A stretch of DNA of 64,000 nt, taken from contig JAEVLN010000010.1 in the NCBI GenBank assembly GCA_018350325.1, positions 1,860,001-1,924,000 on the forward strand. Reading direction: 5' to 3'. Source of the stretch: Globodera rostochiensis (Eukaryota; Nematoda; Chromadorea; Rhabditida; Heteroderidae). A program made the translations under genes and the position numbers. Shown here in pieces: positions 31,735 to 43,484 of this stretch; the first letter of the stretch is position 1; each line of letters starts with the position of its first letter. Under the pieces are notes generated by a model. It saw only the letters and a list, made by a program, of their open reading frames with translations. It was not told the DNA's origin and searched no databases.

Positions 31735-32380
31735 TTATTAAAATTGGGAAGAAAAAGAAAATTGAAAAATTTACTAAAATAACCATCCTATTTACCTTAA
31801 AGATTTTAATTATCAAATATAAATGAAAAAATCTTCAATTCCAGCCCCCTTAAATTGGAATATTTTTGCCCTAAATCACAAGTCTCTCTCTCTCTCTGTT
31901 TCCACATATGACGAAAAGAAAACGTGGACCAACGCTTTCTATTGATTCATGTGTATGTGTATAATTATAGGCCATGGATTTATAATGTATAGAAGCTATA
32001 GATTTAAATAATCTATAGAAGGATTCTCTCATGCATAAATTTTTCTTTTTACATGACGAAAAGAAAACGTGGACCAACGCTTTCTATTGATTCATGTGTG
32101 TGTGTATAATTATAGGCCATGGATTTGTATAATGTATAGAAGCCATAGATTTATTTAATGTATAGAAGGATTCTCTCAATGCATAAATTTTTCTTTTTAC
32201 AATGTGTTTATGAATTTGGCCATTTCCAACGCACATACTCGGCCCAGTTTTGGCAACGAAAAATGTTTACTATATTGATTGCTTTTTATATTTATAAAAT
32301 TATAAATTATATTTTAATAATTTTTTATTTTATAAAAAAATTCTTAAAATCGATTAACGGAGATGCCAACTAAAGTAGTG
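31735..32380 (+). repeat. Array-unit 5' flank without a gene (U0), with minisatellite
   Basis: The same sequence that lies upstream of genes C1-C5: GCCCCCTTAAATTGGAATAT, a (CT)n run, ACGAAAAGAAAACGTGGACC, then several units like TGTATAATGTATAGAAGCC, and CAATGTGTTTATGAATTTGG. Other copies: 39640-40150, 42830-43480, 46560-47230, 53300-53760, 62110-62500, 63500-63900. No gene of the family follows this copy. Confidence 0.75.
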
Positions 32381-32389
32381 CACGGTCGG

Positions 32390-34090
32390 TTAACAGAATA
32401 TAATCTGGAACCGGATTTGCCCCAAAAACTAAAAGCAAAAACCGTTTAGGCCACAAAACATTGGCTGAAGAAAAGGTGGCACTATCATTCAAAACCACTT
32501 TAATAGGTTTTTTATGGGCTAAAAACGATAAAACAATCACAAATTTTGTTGGGAAGAGCATTTAAACCGGTTTTTGAGCCGGGTTCATATTTTGAAAACT
32601 GTCAATTTTTAACAATATTTTTGTTCCCTCTTGGAATTTTAAATTTTACTTTATTCATAACGCACTAAATCAGTTAAGCCTTATACCATTGGAAAGCTTT
32701 AAATGAGTAGAAAAAGCATTACAGCAAAGTCGAAGTATTTTGATAAGTTCCAAAAATGTTATAATGTAAACTTGCCAAAAATCGGGTTTTTTTTCGTGGT
32801 TTTCTGATCGTAACTTTTTAAAACTTTGATTTACTGCTTAGTTTAGTTTTACAAATAGTTTCTATTCATATAGAGCGTTCCAATGGAAATGGCATGTAAA
32901 GGCATCCGTTTTTTGCAAATAAGGCATAAACAATAAAAATCTGATTTATTGCGTGCCTGATCCTGCTATTCAATTGGAGGGTCCGTCGGGATTATTTAGA
33001 ATTTTTTTTATCATTTTTATTAGGGAATTTCAAACACATTTTTGTTTGAAAATTCTGCTTGGGGGGGGGGGAGGAGTCGTCGGTGCTGATAGGCGCCGCC
33101 GCCTAGAAAATTTTGAATTTGACTCAATTTGTTAAAAGATTTGCAACCCAAAATTTACCAACAATTTTTGGGAAATTCTTATTTTTACTTCAAAAACTGA
33201 GAATTTTCCCCAAAGTTCCAAGAAATGGCAAAATAATAGCAAGTGTGGAGAAAGGGCAAAATGTAATGGCAAATCTTCAAAATAATGGTATTTGCTATTA
33301 AATCTCGAACCGTCGGCGAATTAACATGTACCCACAATTTTCTCGGGATCGAAAACCAATGCAGGCGTGCTCCAGAACATTCACTCAATCGAAGGGCCCG
33401 GGAGTAGGGCTTTTGAAGGGTCCTATCCCAGCAAATTTGCGGTTGACCTGGCAAACAAAGGTCAATCCTATCCTTATAGCACTATGCCCTCCCGGAGCTG
33501 AAAGTTTATGTTTTTTGGGAGCTTAAACATTGCTTATCAAGTCTGCAAAAAAATAAAGATTTTTCGTTCGGCAAAAAATTTTCTACGGCATTTTGAATTG
33601 TGTTGCCAAAAATTGTCCCTAAAAAGGACCATTTTTGCCCCAAAATTTCTGCTGGAGCAAAATTTGGAGTTTCTTAAAAAATTAATGGGTGGAGCCTGTC
33701 ATCTTTGTTCTCGCTATCCAAAACTTCAATTTCTACTGATGATTGATTGTGAAAAAAAAATGGAGTCCCAAAACAGACAAGAGGTTCAAAAAAGCACAAT
33801 TGTCACAGCACCGGTCCTTACAAAAGACAGTGGACAATAATATGTCCAGAAAAATGGAAATATGTTATCGATAATAATGGTAATTGTGAGTCTTGATTTT
33901 GATTTACTGAATTTAAAAAAATAAATTTTTACCAAAAAAATTGGGTGCAAAACTTAGTTTACACCTTAAGTATCGCATTTTTTTTATATTACAATTGACT
34001 TTTGTTTTTGCTATGAAGAAAACAATAAAATTCCATTAGAAAAGCTTAATACCAATTCAATGTTTTATTTTAAGAATTTAAAGTAAATTA
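32390..34090. other. Repeat-rich intergenic region
   Basis: Holds a third copy (about 32450-32620) of the repeat found at 47530-47700 and 54200-54370 (CATTTAAACCGGTTTTTGAG), a GC hairpin repeat at about 33060-33150 (TCGTCGGTGCTGATAGGCGC), and an open frame at 33508-33840 with some Cys residues but no support from splice sites or homologues. I do not call a gene. Confidence 0.45.
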
Positions 34091-34580
34091 ACAATAGTGC
34101 GCAAAAATGCCATGACAAAAATTGTTGTCGGCTGTTCCATATTTATTGTACCAAAATAAATTAAAAAACCGCTTGAAATTTTTCAGCTAAATGGGGGCGC
34201 TAGTTCAACAGCAAATAAAATTTCAGAAAAAAATTAAATTCTATAAAATGTTCAGCCGAGTCAGATCGGGCTTTTGTTTTGCAACATCGGATCGGATTTG
34301 GTTCCAGATTTTCAAAAAAGCAATTATTAGCAAAAATAAACAAAAAATTAACTGTTTACTTTATTATTATTAATTTTGTGGATAAAAATTTTGAATTTAC
34401 ATCCACTTATTTTGTATTTTTATTACGCATATCTTTTACAAAATCGTAGATAAAAGTGGCCCAAAGTAAATAATAAATTCCAGACAGAACATAAAAATTG
34501 AAAATTCCATTTCTATAAAAAGCATTTAGACGCCCAATTTTAGTCAGACGGAAAATTGAAACAAATTGTAAAAAAATCCC

Positions 34581-36733
34581 TTAAAATTCCTCCAAAACTT
34601 TCTCGAAAGCCTTTTCAAATTCGGCATTCAACTCAACAATTGCATTGTATGCGTCCTCTTCTTCTTTGTCGGTACATTTTCCTTTCTTTTTTATTTCTAT
34701 AAATGGTTTTACTTTTTCGTAGGCCGCTTTGATTTGTTCAAAATTTTCCAAAGTTTGAAGATGATTCAAAAGCTTATTCTGTTCGTAGGCCATACTTGAA
34801 TATCCAGTTCTATCACAAAAATCATCCAAGTCTAAATTACTTTTTAATTATTTGTTTGTGGAGCGTAGGGATGCTCGATAGTCTCGGTTCTCGAGTCGAG
34901 AAATTTCTCGGTTTTTTTGGGTCTCGGTCTCTTTAGTCTCGGAAAACGAGACTTTTTTGCACTGGTAAAGATTGGGTTTTTGGTGGAGTTCATTACAGAA
35001 TCTGAGCTTGAAAGATTGAACAAATCTACGCCACCATACCTGCGGACAAATCTTTATTGAAGCGATAAACAAAATGATCTAATCTGTTCCAGCAAAACCA
35101 TTGATGTTTGAGCACATGCAGTAATTTATACATTTCTTAAAATAATCATTTTTTAATAATTTTTATATTAAAAAAATGGAACCGGCGCTAACTTGTGTGC
35201 GGGTTCCAATTTATTTGAATGGCGTCTTCAAAATGTAAATAATGTCCACGTTCAACAATTTCTTTTTGCAAATTCTCATCGAGTCTTTCGTTGTATTGGT
35301 TTAAAAGATTGGAAAAAAACTTTTGTTCTGCCTCCAATTCCTTCGACAGATCAGTGTGCGCAAAGTAATTGTTCAAATTGGACGAGTTTAATATGCGATT
35401 CAACAAATTAACCATAAAATTGCTTAAATTATTTATGTAAATGACATCCAAGCTCGCCTAAATAAATTTTGAAGGGTAAAATTCCAATTCGCCATTCCGA
35501 AGGTGGTTTTGGAAAAAATACGAAATAATTAATGCGGAATTGGTAGGTTTGAAAATTTTGTGCAAGCTTTTCCTGGAAGCAATTTGTCTGGTCACGGCCT
35601 TAATTTGACAACACTTAATTTATTGAAATTTAAAAAAGTTGATATAGAAAATTAAAATTTTCAAAAAATTCCATACTCCGTTTTCACATATTTCGTATTG
35701 TAAAAAAAAAAAAAGATGGCATACCCAAAACGAAGAACCAGGTAAATTCTCTTTTTTATAGTCAGCCAATGAATCACCGGTAAAATGCTCAATTACCAAT
35801 GTCGAAAGTTTCATATTATCAATATACATATTCATTTTATGATATTCTCCAGAATGAATTTGTTGAGCCATTTCAACTATGGAAAATGGTGTTTCGGCAT
35901 TAGCAGATAATTGCAGCAAAAAATTGGAATTGCCTAAAATTGAATTAATAATAAATAAAATGGATTTTTCATCCATACGTTCGGCCGAGTCGGTTTTTGT
36001 CTTGTAAAATTTAATTGACGTGATTTCATCGGACAAATGCTTTAATTGCCCATTGTTTTTGTTATTAAAAATGGGCAATATTTCGTAAGAGTAAATCCTT
36101 AATGGAAAATCAATATTAAATTGTTTACTTATATTAAATTATAAAAATGTTGTTTTTTATTTACTTTCGTTGTTGACTTCGACCAATGTTGGCACGGTGA
36201 TAAGCTGTTAAGAATGCTTCTAGAGAATATTCGTCCTTTTCAGAACCAAAAATTGCACAAATTCGAATAGCCACTGATAAAATCATCAAACAAGGTTTGA
36301 AATTCCGTGAATATTTCTTCAATTGGCATTTAATGTATTTATTCAGTTTCGCTTCAAATAGCCCTACCAGCATTTCTTTTAAAGGATTTTTTGGCTTTTT
36401 TTCTGGTGCCCAAATCAATTCGTACATTTCTTGCACTGTTGGCACATTGTCTTTGAGTGCCAAAAATAATTTTTTCAAAAATTCTTTCGCTTTTGCTGCC
36501 GAAATAGTAAACTCAATTTGGTCTTTTTTAGCATTTGTTCTTCCACTAAACATTTTGATCATTTTATAAATGCCGTTATTCCGCTCATTTTCATCGTCCA
36601 AAGATAATTCTTCAACAATTTCCAGCAGAAATTTTGTAGTTTTTGGATCGCTTGTTGATGACGAATTGTCCACTGAATCGTTGGGGACAACAAAAAATCC
36701 AGTTAAAATCAAAAGTTGTAGTAAAAACAGCAT
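34581..36733 (-). CDS. Secreted protein of unrecognised family (paralogue B)
   Basis: Seven exons, 36733-36165, 36097-35979, 35933-35725, 35598-35522, 35452-35193, 35135-35040 and 34831-34581, give 526 residues with consistent phases. Signal peptide MLFLLQLLILTGFFVVPNDS. It shares gene structure and motifs with paralogue A (ILSVAIRICAIFGSEK is identical). The fourth exon ends in a different phase from its counterpart in A. A one-base difference in that exon appears compensated by shifted donor and acceptor sites in each gene. The last intron carries a CTCGAG-type hAT fragment (about 34870-34975). No known domain. Same caveats as for paralogue A. Confidence 0.72.
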
Positions 36734-36739
36734 TTTTCT

Positions 36740-38188
36740 AATCTGAATTAAAAATTTTGAATAATATTTTGTTTCAAAAAATAAACATGGGATTAAAAAG
36801 TGTCAAAATAGGCACTAAATTCTTTAATTTATGCTTGAATAGTTATAAATCAGATAACATATACGCGCAAAATCCGCGATCAACAGTACATTTGTGGAGA
36901 AGCTAATTGTAGTGAAACATTTTACTAGTCAAGAAAAAATCATGTTTTTGTTGCACTTTATTTAAATATTATCAAAGAAAAGGATAATTGAAATACCTAA
37001 TTAATTAAATTTAGGCACTCTTTTTGTTGCTTTATTTTATAATGCTTTTAATATTTTTTAAAGTTTTATTTTTAAATATTGTAAAAGAAAAAATGAAAAA
37101 TAATTTTACAAAATTAAATTATTAAATATAAATATTAATATAAAAAAATCTTCAAATTCAGGCCCCTTAAATTGGAATATTTTGCCTTAAATTTATTGAT
37201 TAATGCTCAGTTTGGAAGTCCCACAATTCCATCTCATTTCCAATAAATAAAATGTGGCAAAAATAATTAAATTTTTATTGATGGGGATATACAAAAAGGC
37301 ACTCTTTTTGTTATGCTTAGTTTTATAATGTTTTTAATATTTTTTTAAAGTTTTTTTAAAAATATTTTAAAAGGAAAAATAAAAAATAATTTTACTAAAA
37401 CATTAAAATTAAATTATTAAATATAAATATGAAAAAATCTTCAAATTCAGGCCCCTTAAATTGGAATATTTTCAGTTTGGAAGTCCCACAATTCCATCCC
37501 ATTTCTGATCATTCAGTTGAATTAGGGAAATATGCTTTAGAAATATTGATCAAGGGCCAAGGGGCACCCTACATTTGATAAACAATTTTTATTTCATAAT
37601 AGGTGCTTACTGCGAAAAGCCACGGATATATCCGGACCAGGGGATGGACACGGATATCCGGAATCCGGATGTCTGGATATCCGCGGATAATTCGCCACAT
37701 CTTTCCGACGAAGATACATTTTATCTTTTGCTTCGAACTCCATTTCATACGAATTTTTTACTAAAGCTCAACAGAATACGGGAAAGAATGGAATTTCAAA
37801 TTTTTTTGATTTTCATATAAAATTTGACAACAATACCCTTTTTAAAGTGTAACCGTTTCGGTAGTCCCCGGTGAACAACGAATTCAGATCCGTCAAACCG
37901 AACGTCCGAACAAGAAAACGTTTATTGACAGAACAGAAACAATGGAAAAGAAATTGGTAATGGGCCGGGACTGGACAACGGCATAGCTTATAAATTATGG
38001 ATAACGGCGGGGGGAGGGAGAAAATGGACGTGTAAATTGTTTAAACTAAGGAAAGCCCCCCGGGGGGGGGGGGTGGGTTAAAGCACCGTTCTTCTCGCTT
38101 TTTCGTCCTTTCTAATTCGACGGAAAAAAAAATTATCCAAAATTTGCGTTCTTTTCCGACAAAGATACATCACATCGTTCAGTTTTTG
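36740..38188. other. Intergenic: AT-rich duplication, CGGATA MITE, array repeat
   Basis: A tandem pair of AT-rich stretches (36990-37180 and 37290-37470) both contain TTCAGGCCCCTTAAATTGGA. A CGGATA-iterating MITE lies at about 37610-37700. From about 37900 the sequence is the diverged array element that follows each RING-less family member (GAAAACGTTTATTGACAGA, then GGTTAAAGCACCGTTCTTCT). Confidence 0.55.
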
Positions 38189-39349
38189 TTACTTTTTGCT
38201 TCGGTTCAATTTCCATGACCATTTTCCCTTTATTGAGCCATCGAAGAAGCCTATAGTGCGTCGTTGTGAAATAGGTTGGATGGTTTTATTGCTCATGTTA
38301 ATGTTGAAAGCGTCATTTTCAAGAAGGAATTCTTTTGTCACATTAATAAATGTCTATTAAGAGGGCATAAAGTTTATTAATAAGAAATTTAAAATATAAA
38401 TATATTTAACTTTTTCACGCTCAGCATTGTGTACATCTAGCCCAATTCTGCCTAGATTGCAGAATGCCAGCATTTCAATTTCATAAATTGGAATATTAAT
38501 GCCATTTTTCCCATGTTTTTGCACTCCGCTTCCAATTAGATAATATTGGTCATTGCCGTCTGCATGCCTATAATAACACACAAGTTCCAATTCATAATCC
38601 ATCAATGGAGGTTGGGAAACCCCAAAATTTGAGGACGATTGTTGGAAATAAAATTGTTTGTGTGCCAACGGCGCAATGTTAAATCCGAGCACAACGGCGG
38701 ATTTTCGTGCAGAAAGTTCTGCCTTCGACATTTCAAATTTGATCTGTAATTAAAAAAATTAACAATTAAGGAATTCTTTATTCTTTGGTTTATAATTTAG
38801 TGGACAAACCGATTTAGATGGATGATCAAGATTCGTTATTAGAATTTTAACTTTCGGGTTGTCATGGTCACATTTGCTTATGCCAATAACTGTGCTAATT
38901 TTAACATATCCAACTGAGTGGCCACCTGTAAAACCCAAAAATCAAGGTTAGCAGTAATTTCAAAAAGCAAAATTTTTTCTCCAAAAATCGTGTGGCCAAA
39001 TTTTTGCTTTTTTCTAAAAGATTTTATCGGCGATTCTTTGAGAGGGGGGGGGGGGGGGGGGGTGCTTAACGGTGCCGATAGGCCCGCCGAAAAATTTTTT
39101 TTTCAAATTTTAGAAAACCGGGAAAAGTTTGATAAATAAGGTATTATAGTCACCCGGATTATCAGCTGTCACCGATTCTCCAAAGATTCGAGAATGAGTT
39201 GCCGTTCCAATTGTTATCGACCGTTTACGTTGAAGGCAACTGATTTCAGCTTTATATCTCAGAACGGACGGTTTTACCCATATTTCTATTGCCTCTACAA
39301 ATTGCAAAACGGCGACTAATAATAAAAGAATGGAGAAGAAATTAAACAT
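38189..39349 (-). CDS. Secreted array protein C1 (RING-less)
   Basis: Four exons, 39349-39154, 38925-38810, 38743-38411 and 38353-38189, give 269 residues. A signal peptide (MFNFFSILLLLVAVLQFVEA) is followed by IEIWVKPSVLRYKAEISC and a second domain starting FEMSKAELSARKSAVVLGFN with GINIPIYEIEMLAFC. These motifs define the family of five local genes. Unlike its relatives it has an additional intron (38926-39153) in the first domain. The last exon begins like that of C3 (LLENDAFNINMSNKT) but after QPISQ continues into unrelated array sequence and stops, so the RING part of C3 is missing. The family is not recognised. A secreted host-interaction role is inferred from the signal peptide and local expansion. 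Confidence 0.72.
38926..39153 (-). other. Extra intron in C1 containing a dispersed GC hairpin repeat
   Basis: Donor CCGG|GTGACT and acceptor TTTTACAG|GTGG interrupt codons that are contiguous in C2-C5. The intron body contains a G run (about 39043-39061) and GGTGCCGATAGGCCCGCCG followed by AATTTTTTTTTCAAATTT, matching the dispersed hairpin repeat seen at 8200, 33090, 58930 and 61500. Without removal, the frame ends at a stop at 39110. Confidence 0.65.
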
Positions 39350-39639
39350 TCTAAATATAAAGAATTAATTGGTTTATAATCCAATTATTTTATAACGTCC
39401 TTTGGGGGATTAGGTGTTAATTATTTGGAAGCAGAGTGCAGCAATACAATTTTTCCAATTTTGAAATTGAATTTTTGGCATTCTGCACAATTTATCACAT
39501 AGCATTTGCCATCTAAAAAAAGCAATTTGGGCTCTCTGATTGGGATGAATAAATGTTAAGGAATTTTCCTGATTAGAGAAATATTGAATTCCTATAAAAT
39601 TATTCTGAAATAGTATGATTCACTGAAAATGGGATTTCT

Positions 39640-40150
39640 ATTATCTATTTGCATTTTTTTATAGTTTAACTTAAAATTTTATTAAAATTGGGAAGAAAAA
39701 GAAACTATTTTATTTGAGTTACCATCCTATTTACCTTAAAGATTAAAATTATTAAATATAAATGTGAAAAAATCTTCATTTTCAGCCCCCCTTAAATTGG
39801 GATATTTTTGCCCTAAATCACATGTCTCTCTCTCTGTTTCCACACAAGACGAATAGAAAACGAGGACCAACGCTTTGTATTGATTCATGTGTATGTGTAT
39901 AATGTATAGAAGCCATGGATTTGTATTGGAAGCATGGATTTGTATAATGTATAGAAGCATTCTCTCATGCATAAATTTCACAATCTTTTTACAATGTGTT
40001 TCTGAATTTGAGCATTTCCAATGCACTACATATAATCGGTCCCTGTTTTGGCAACAAAAAATGGCGAATTGCCTAAAAGCATTTTACTATATTGATTGCT
40101 TTTCATATTTATATATTATACTTTATTAATTTTTTATTTTATAAAAAAGT
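39640..40150 (+). repeat. Array-unit 5' flank (C1)
   Basis: Same repeat block as at 31735-32380, with GTATAATGTATAGAAGC minisatellite units at 39895-39960. Confidence 0.75.
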
Positions 40151-41460
40151 ACCCCCGGTTTTCCGGTTTCGGTTGTAAAAATAAAAAAATACACTCCTGA
40201 TAATGGAATTTTTCTATGGGAGTTTGTTAAGAAAATTAAAAATTGTATCAAACATTTTGCCAATAAATGATTCTTCAATTTATAAATTCAGTTTGCACGA
40301 AGTTACTTTATTTGATTTTTTACATCAAAAATTGCTGGAAAAATATGAATTTTGGTTCAATTTTCTTAACAAAAAATCAAAAATTGGCTGTGCCTATTGG
40401 CACCGCCTACCCCCCCCCCCCCCCCCCCCTCCCCCAGAAGCTTAAAATAGGCCTAAAAAGGATCACAAGCAAAAAATGTAGAATTATTTAAAAAAGTGCA
40501 TTTTTTATTGTGAAAATTCTAAAATTATTGTTTTTTTCTTCGAACCCCATACTAAATTACTATTTTTTCCTAACCAATTCCGATTAGCTCAAAAAATTGG
40601 ACCCCTTCGTTTTGTAAAATTCCGTAATTTTTAGGGGGGGGGGAGGTTGGAAGAATCCATACAAAATTGGATTTAGAGGTATTTCTTGTTGGAGCCCTAA
40701 TTTAACAACTCACATTTATTCCAAAATAAATGTTTTATCAGATTTTGGAACGTTTTAAAAAGTATGTTTTTATTTCGCCGTATGCACCGCCTGGAAAAAT
40801 TATGAAATTTGGAAATAAAAGGGTCCCCCCCCCCATGGTTTGAGAAAACGGTTTCGGTTTTTGGTTAACCCGGTGTCGACCATAAACCGAAACCGAGGGT
40901 CGAAAACCGGCCTCACCGGTTCAAGGTCCCATTTTTTGCAACGAAATTCCGAGAAAATCATTTTTAAAATATTTTTGCTTTGGGATAAAATAAATATCCA
41001 GTAAGTTTCAAATTTTTGAATCCTTCGGGCATGTGGGGGCAAATTTTTTCTTTTTGAATTTTTCTGAAAAATTCTTTCCGATTTTTGCAGAATCCTGTTT
41101 TTTAAAAAAAGGCCCACAATTGTTTTGGATTATAATTAGGATTTTAAATCTACATTTATTCGCTTTCCATTAACATATTCAACTTGGAGCCATGTTCCTT
41201 TCAATCGGCATCATTTGTGAGGTGAAAATTTGAATTTTAAAAATAAAAAATTTAATTGTGATTTACTGTTAGCCTACGTAATGATAAATACCTGAATAAG
41301 TAAAAAATTCGGACAATTCAAAAAATTTGTAATTTTCGAGGCAAGCCTAAAAATGCATTTTTTTCTTTAGCAAAACGAATAACGTACAGGTCTAAAAAGC
41401 CTTTACAAGTTGAAAATTCGAAATGTCTAAGAAGTTCGAAGCATTTATTTGGAATTCGCT
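40150..41460. other. Intergenic, dispersed repeats
   Basis: Contains CGGTTTTCGGTTTCGG-type iterations (about 40155-40170 and 40845-40920), C-runs at 40410-40436, and a repeat (about 40950-41165) that recurs inverted at 50585-51010 and in part at 63295-63385. No coding stretch except the receptor fragment listed separately. Confidence 0.5.
41172..41260 (+). pseudogene. Fragment of the Srt receptor first exon
   Basis: Encodes HIQLG and IGIICE followed by the same splice donor and intron start (GTGAAAATTTGAATTTT) as the Srt gene at 55706-55780. Nothing upstream or downstream matches, so this is a displaced fragment. Confidence 0.65.
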
Positions 41461-41469
41461 GACGGAATC

Positions 41470-41767
41470 AACTACATGTCGGAAACACCTGATGCGATTT
41501 TTTTATGGTCGTGTAAACTGCAATAAAGCCGAAAACGTTTATTGACAGACAAAAAACAATGGACAGGTTGATGAAATTGTGAAGTGGGCTGGAACTGAAC
41601 ACCCAAATCGCTTATACGGTATAAGGTGATGGATAACGCCGGAGGGGGCAATCGAATGTGTAAATTGTGTGAAATATGGAGAACCCCCGGGGGGAAAGGC
41701 TGAAACACCGCTCTTCTCGATTTATTTTAAAAGAAACATCGTCTTCATTGTTTCGTTTGCTTCGGTT
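41470..41767 (-). repeat. Array 3' element behind C2 (inverted-repeat arm)
   Basis: GAAAACGTTTATTGACAGAC ... AGAACCCCCGGGGGGAAAGG ... CGCTCTTCTCGATTTATTTT ... GGTTCAATTTCCTCGACC. The same block follows C4 (51960-52277) and C5 (59680-59934), and a diverged form follows C1. Its reverse complement occurs upstream of units at 47297-47395, 53795-53915 and 63945-64000. Confidence 0.75.
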
Positions 41768-42632
41768 CAATTTCCTCGACCATTTTGTGGAATAGGTCGG
41801 ACGGTTTCATTGACAATATCAATGTTGAAAGCGTCGTTTTGAAGAAGGAATTCTCTTGTCACATCAATATATGTCTATTGAGAGGGCATTTTTTTAATAA
41901 GAAATTTCAAAATCAAATTATAATTAGTTTTACACTTTCACGCCCAGCATTGTATATATCTAGCACAATTCTGCCTTTGCAGTCTTCCATCATTCCAGTT
42001 TCATAAATTGGAATATTAATGCCATTTTGTCCATTGAATTGGATGCCGCTTCCAAATACAATATATTGCACAACATCGTTTGCATGCCTATAATCACACC
42101 CAATTTCCAATTCATAATTGACCAAACGACGTTGGAAAACTCCCAAGGACGATTGTTGGATAAATCGAAAACTTGACGAAGATTGTTTGAAATTAAATAT
42201 TTTGTGTGCCGGCGACGCAATGTTGAATCCGAGCACAACGGCGGATTTTCGTGCCAAAACTTCTTCAGTCTTCAGCATCTGTTCCATCTTAAATAACAAA
42301 AAAATGAAAAATGCATAAGCCAAAGCTTAGAAATACGGTTTCTTTAGTGGACAAACCGATTCATTTAGACGATTAAGATTCGTTATTCGAACTTTCACTG
42401 TTGAGTCGTCACATCTGCTTAAATCTTTGCCAATGTCAACATATCCAGCCGCCGCCGCTGCTTCAAAGATTGAATCATGCTTTGCCGTTCCAATTTTTAT
42501 CGGAAGATTACGGTGAAGGCAACTGATTTCAGCTTCATATCGCAGATTGGACGGTTTTACCCAAATTTGTATTCCCTCCACAATTTGCAAAACGGCGATA
42601 GCCAGTAAAAGAATGGAGAAGAAATTAAACAT
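41767..42632 (-). CDS. Secreted array protein C2 (RING-less)
   Basis: Three exons, 42632-42357, 42287-41934 and 41874-41767, give 245 residues. The signal peptide MFNFFSILLLAIAVLQIVEG is preceded by an acceptor-like TTTTTTAG directly before the ATG codon (possible trans-splice site). Family motifs IQIWVKPSNLRYEAEISC, VLARKSAVVLGFN and GINIPIYETGMM are present. The protein ends PIPQNGRGN, the last residues being read from the inverted-repeat element. No RING. Frame and splice sites are intact. Confidence 0.75.
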
Positions 42633-42829
42633 TCTAAAAAATTTCAATTATGTTTAAGCATTGAAAGAGCCTTGCAAATTTTGGTTGAATATTTGAATTT
42701 TAAAAAAAAAGCAATTTGGGCTCTCGGATTGGGATGAATAAATGTTAAGGAATTTTACCGATTAAAGAATCTGAGAAAATAATTTTTCTGCAAAAATCTA
42801 TGATTCACAGAAAAAGGGATTTATATATA

Positions 42830-43480
42830 TTCTTAATAATTAAAATGGGAAGAAAAAGGAAATTGAAAAATAATTTTTACTAAAATTAACAAATATAAAT
42901 GTGAAAAAATCTTCAATTCCAGCCCCCTTAAATTGGAATATTTTTGCCCTAAATCACAAGTCTCTCTCTCTCTCTCTGTTTCCACACATGACGAAAAGAA
43001 AACGTGGACCAACGCTTTCTATTGGTTCATGTGTATGTGTATAATGTATAGGCCATGGATTTGTATAATGTATAGAAGCTATAGATTTGAATAATGTATA
43101 GAAGGATTAAATTTTTCTTTTTACATAACGAAAAGAAAACGTGGACCAACGCTTTCTATTGATTCACGTGTGTGTGTATAATGTATAGGCCATGTTTGTA
43201 TAATGTATAGGCCATGGATTTGTATAATGTATAGAAGCTATAGATTTGAATAATGTATAGAAGGATTCTCTCATACATAAAATTTTCTTTTTACTTGACG
43301 AAAAGAAAACGTGGACCAACGCTTTCTATTGATTCATGCGTGTGTGGTATAATTATAGGCCATGGATTTGTATAATGTATAGAAGGCATAGATTTGTATG
43401 TATAGAAGGATTCTCTCATGCATAAATTTTTCTTTTTACAATGTGTTTATGAATCTGGCCATTGCCAACGCATTATAATC
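42830..43480 (+). repeat. Array-unit 5' flank (C2), expanded minisatellite
   Basis: The same flank block as other units. The part ACGAAAAGAAAACGTGGACC plus TGTATAATGTATAGAAGC-like units is repeated three times (42990-43110, 43128-43262, 43300-43420). Confidence 0.75.
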
Positions 43481-43484
43481 GGTC

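Noticed and set aside
39041..39062. Long G runs here and at 424, 18600, 28750, 33060, 40410, 43758 as biological signals by themselves
   Set aside because: They accompany the GC hairpin repeat or MITEs, and exact lengths are prone to assembly error, so I report them only as part of those repeats.
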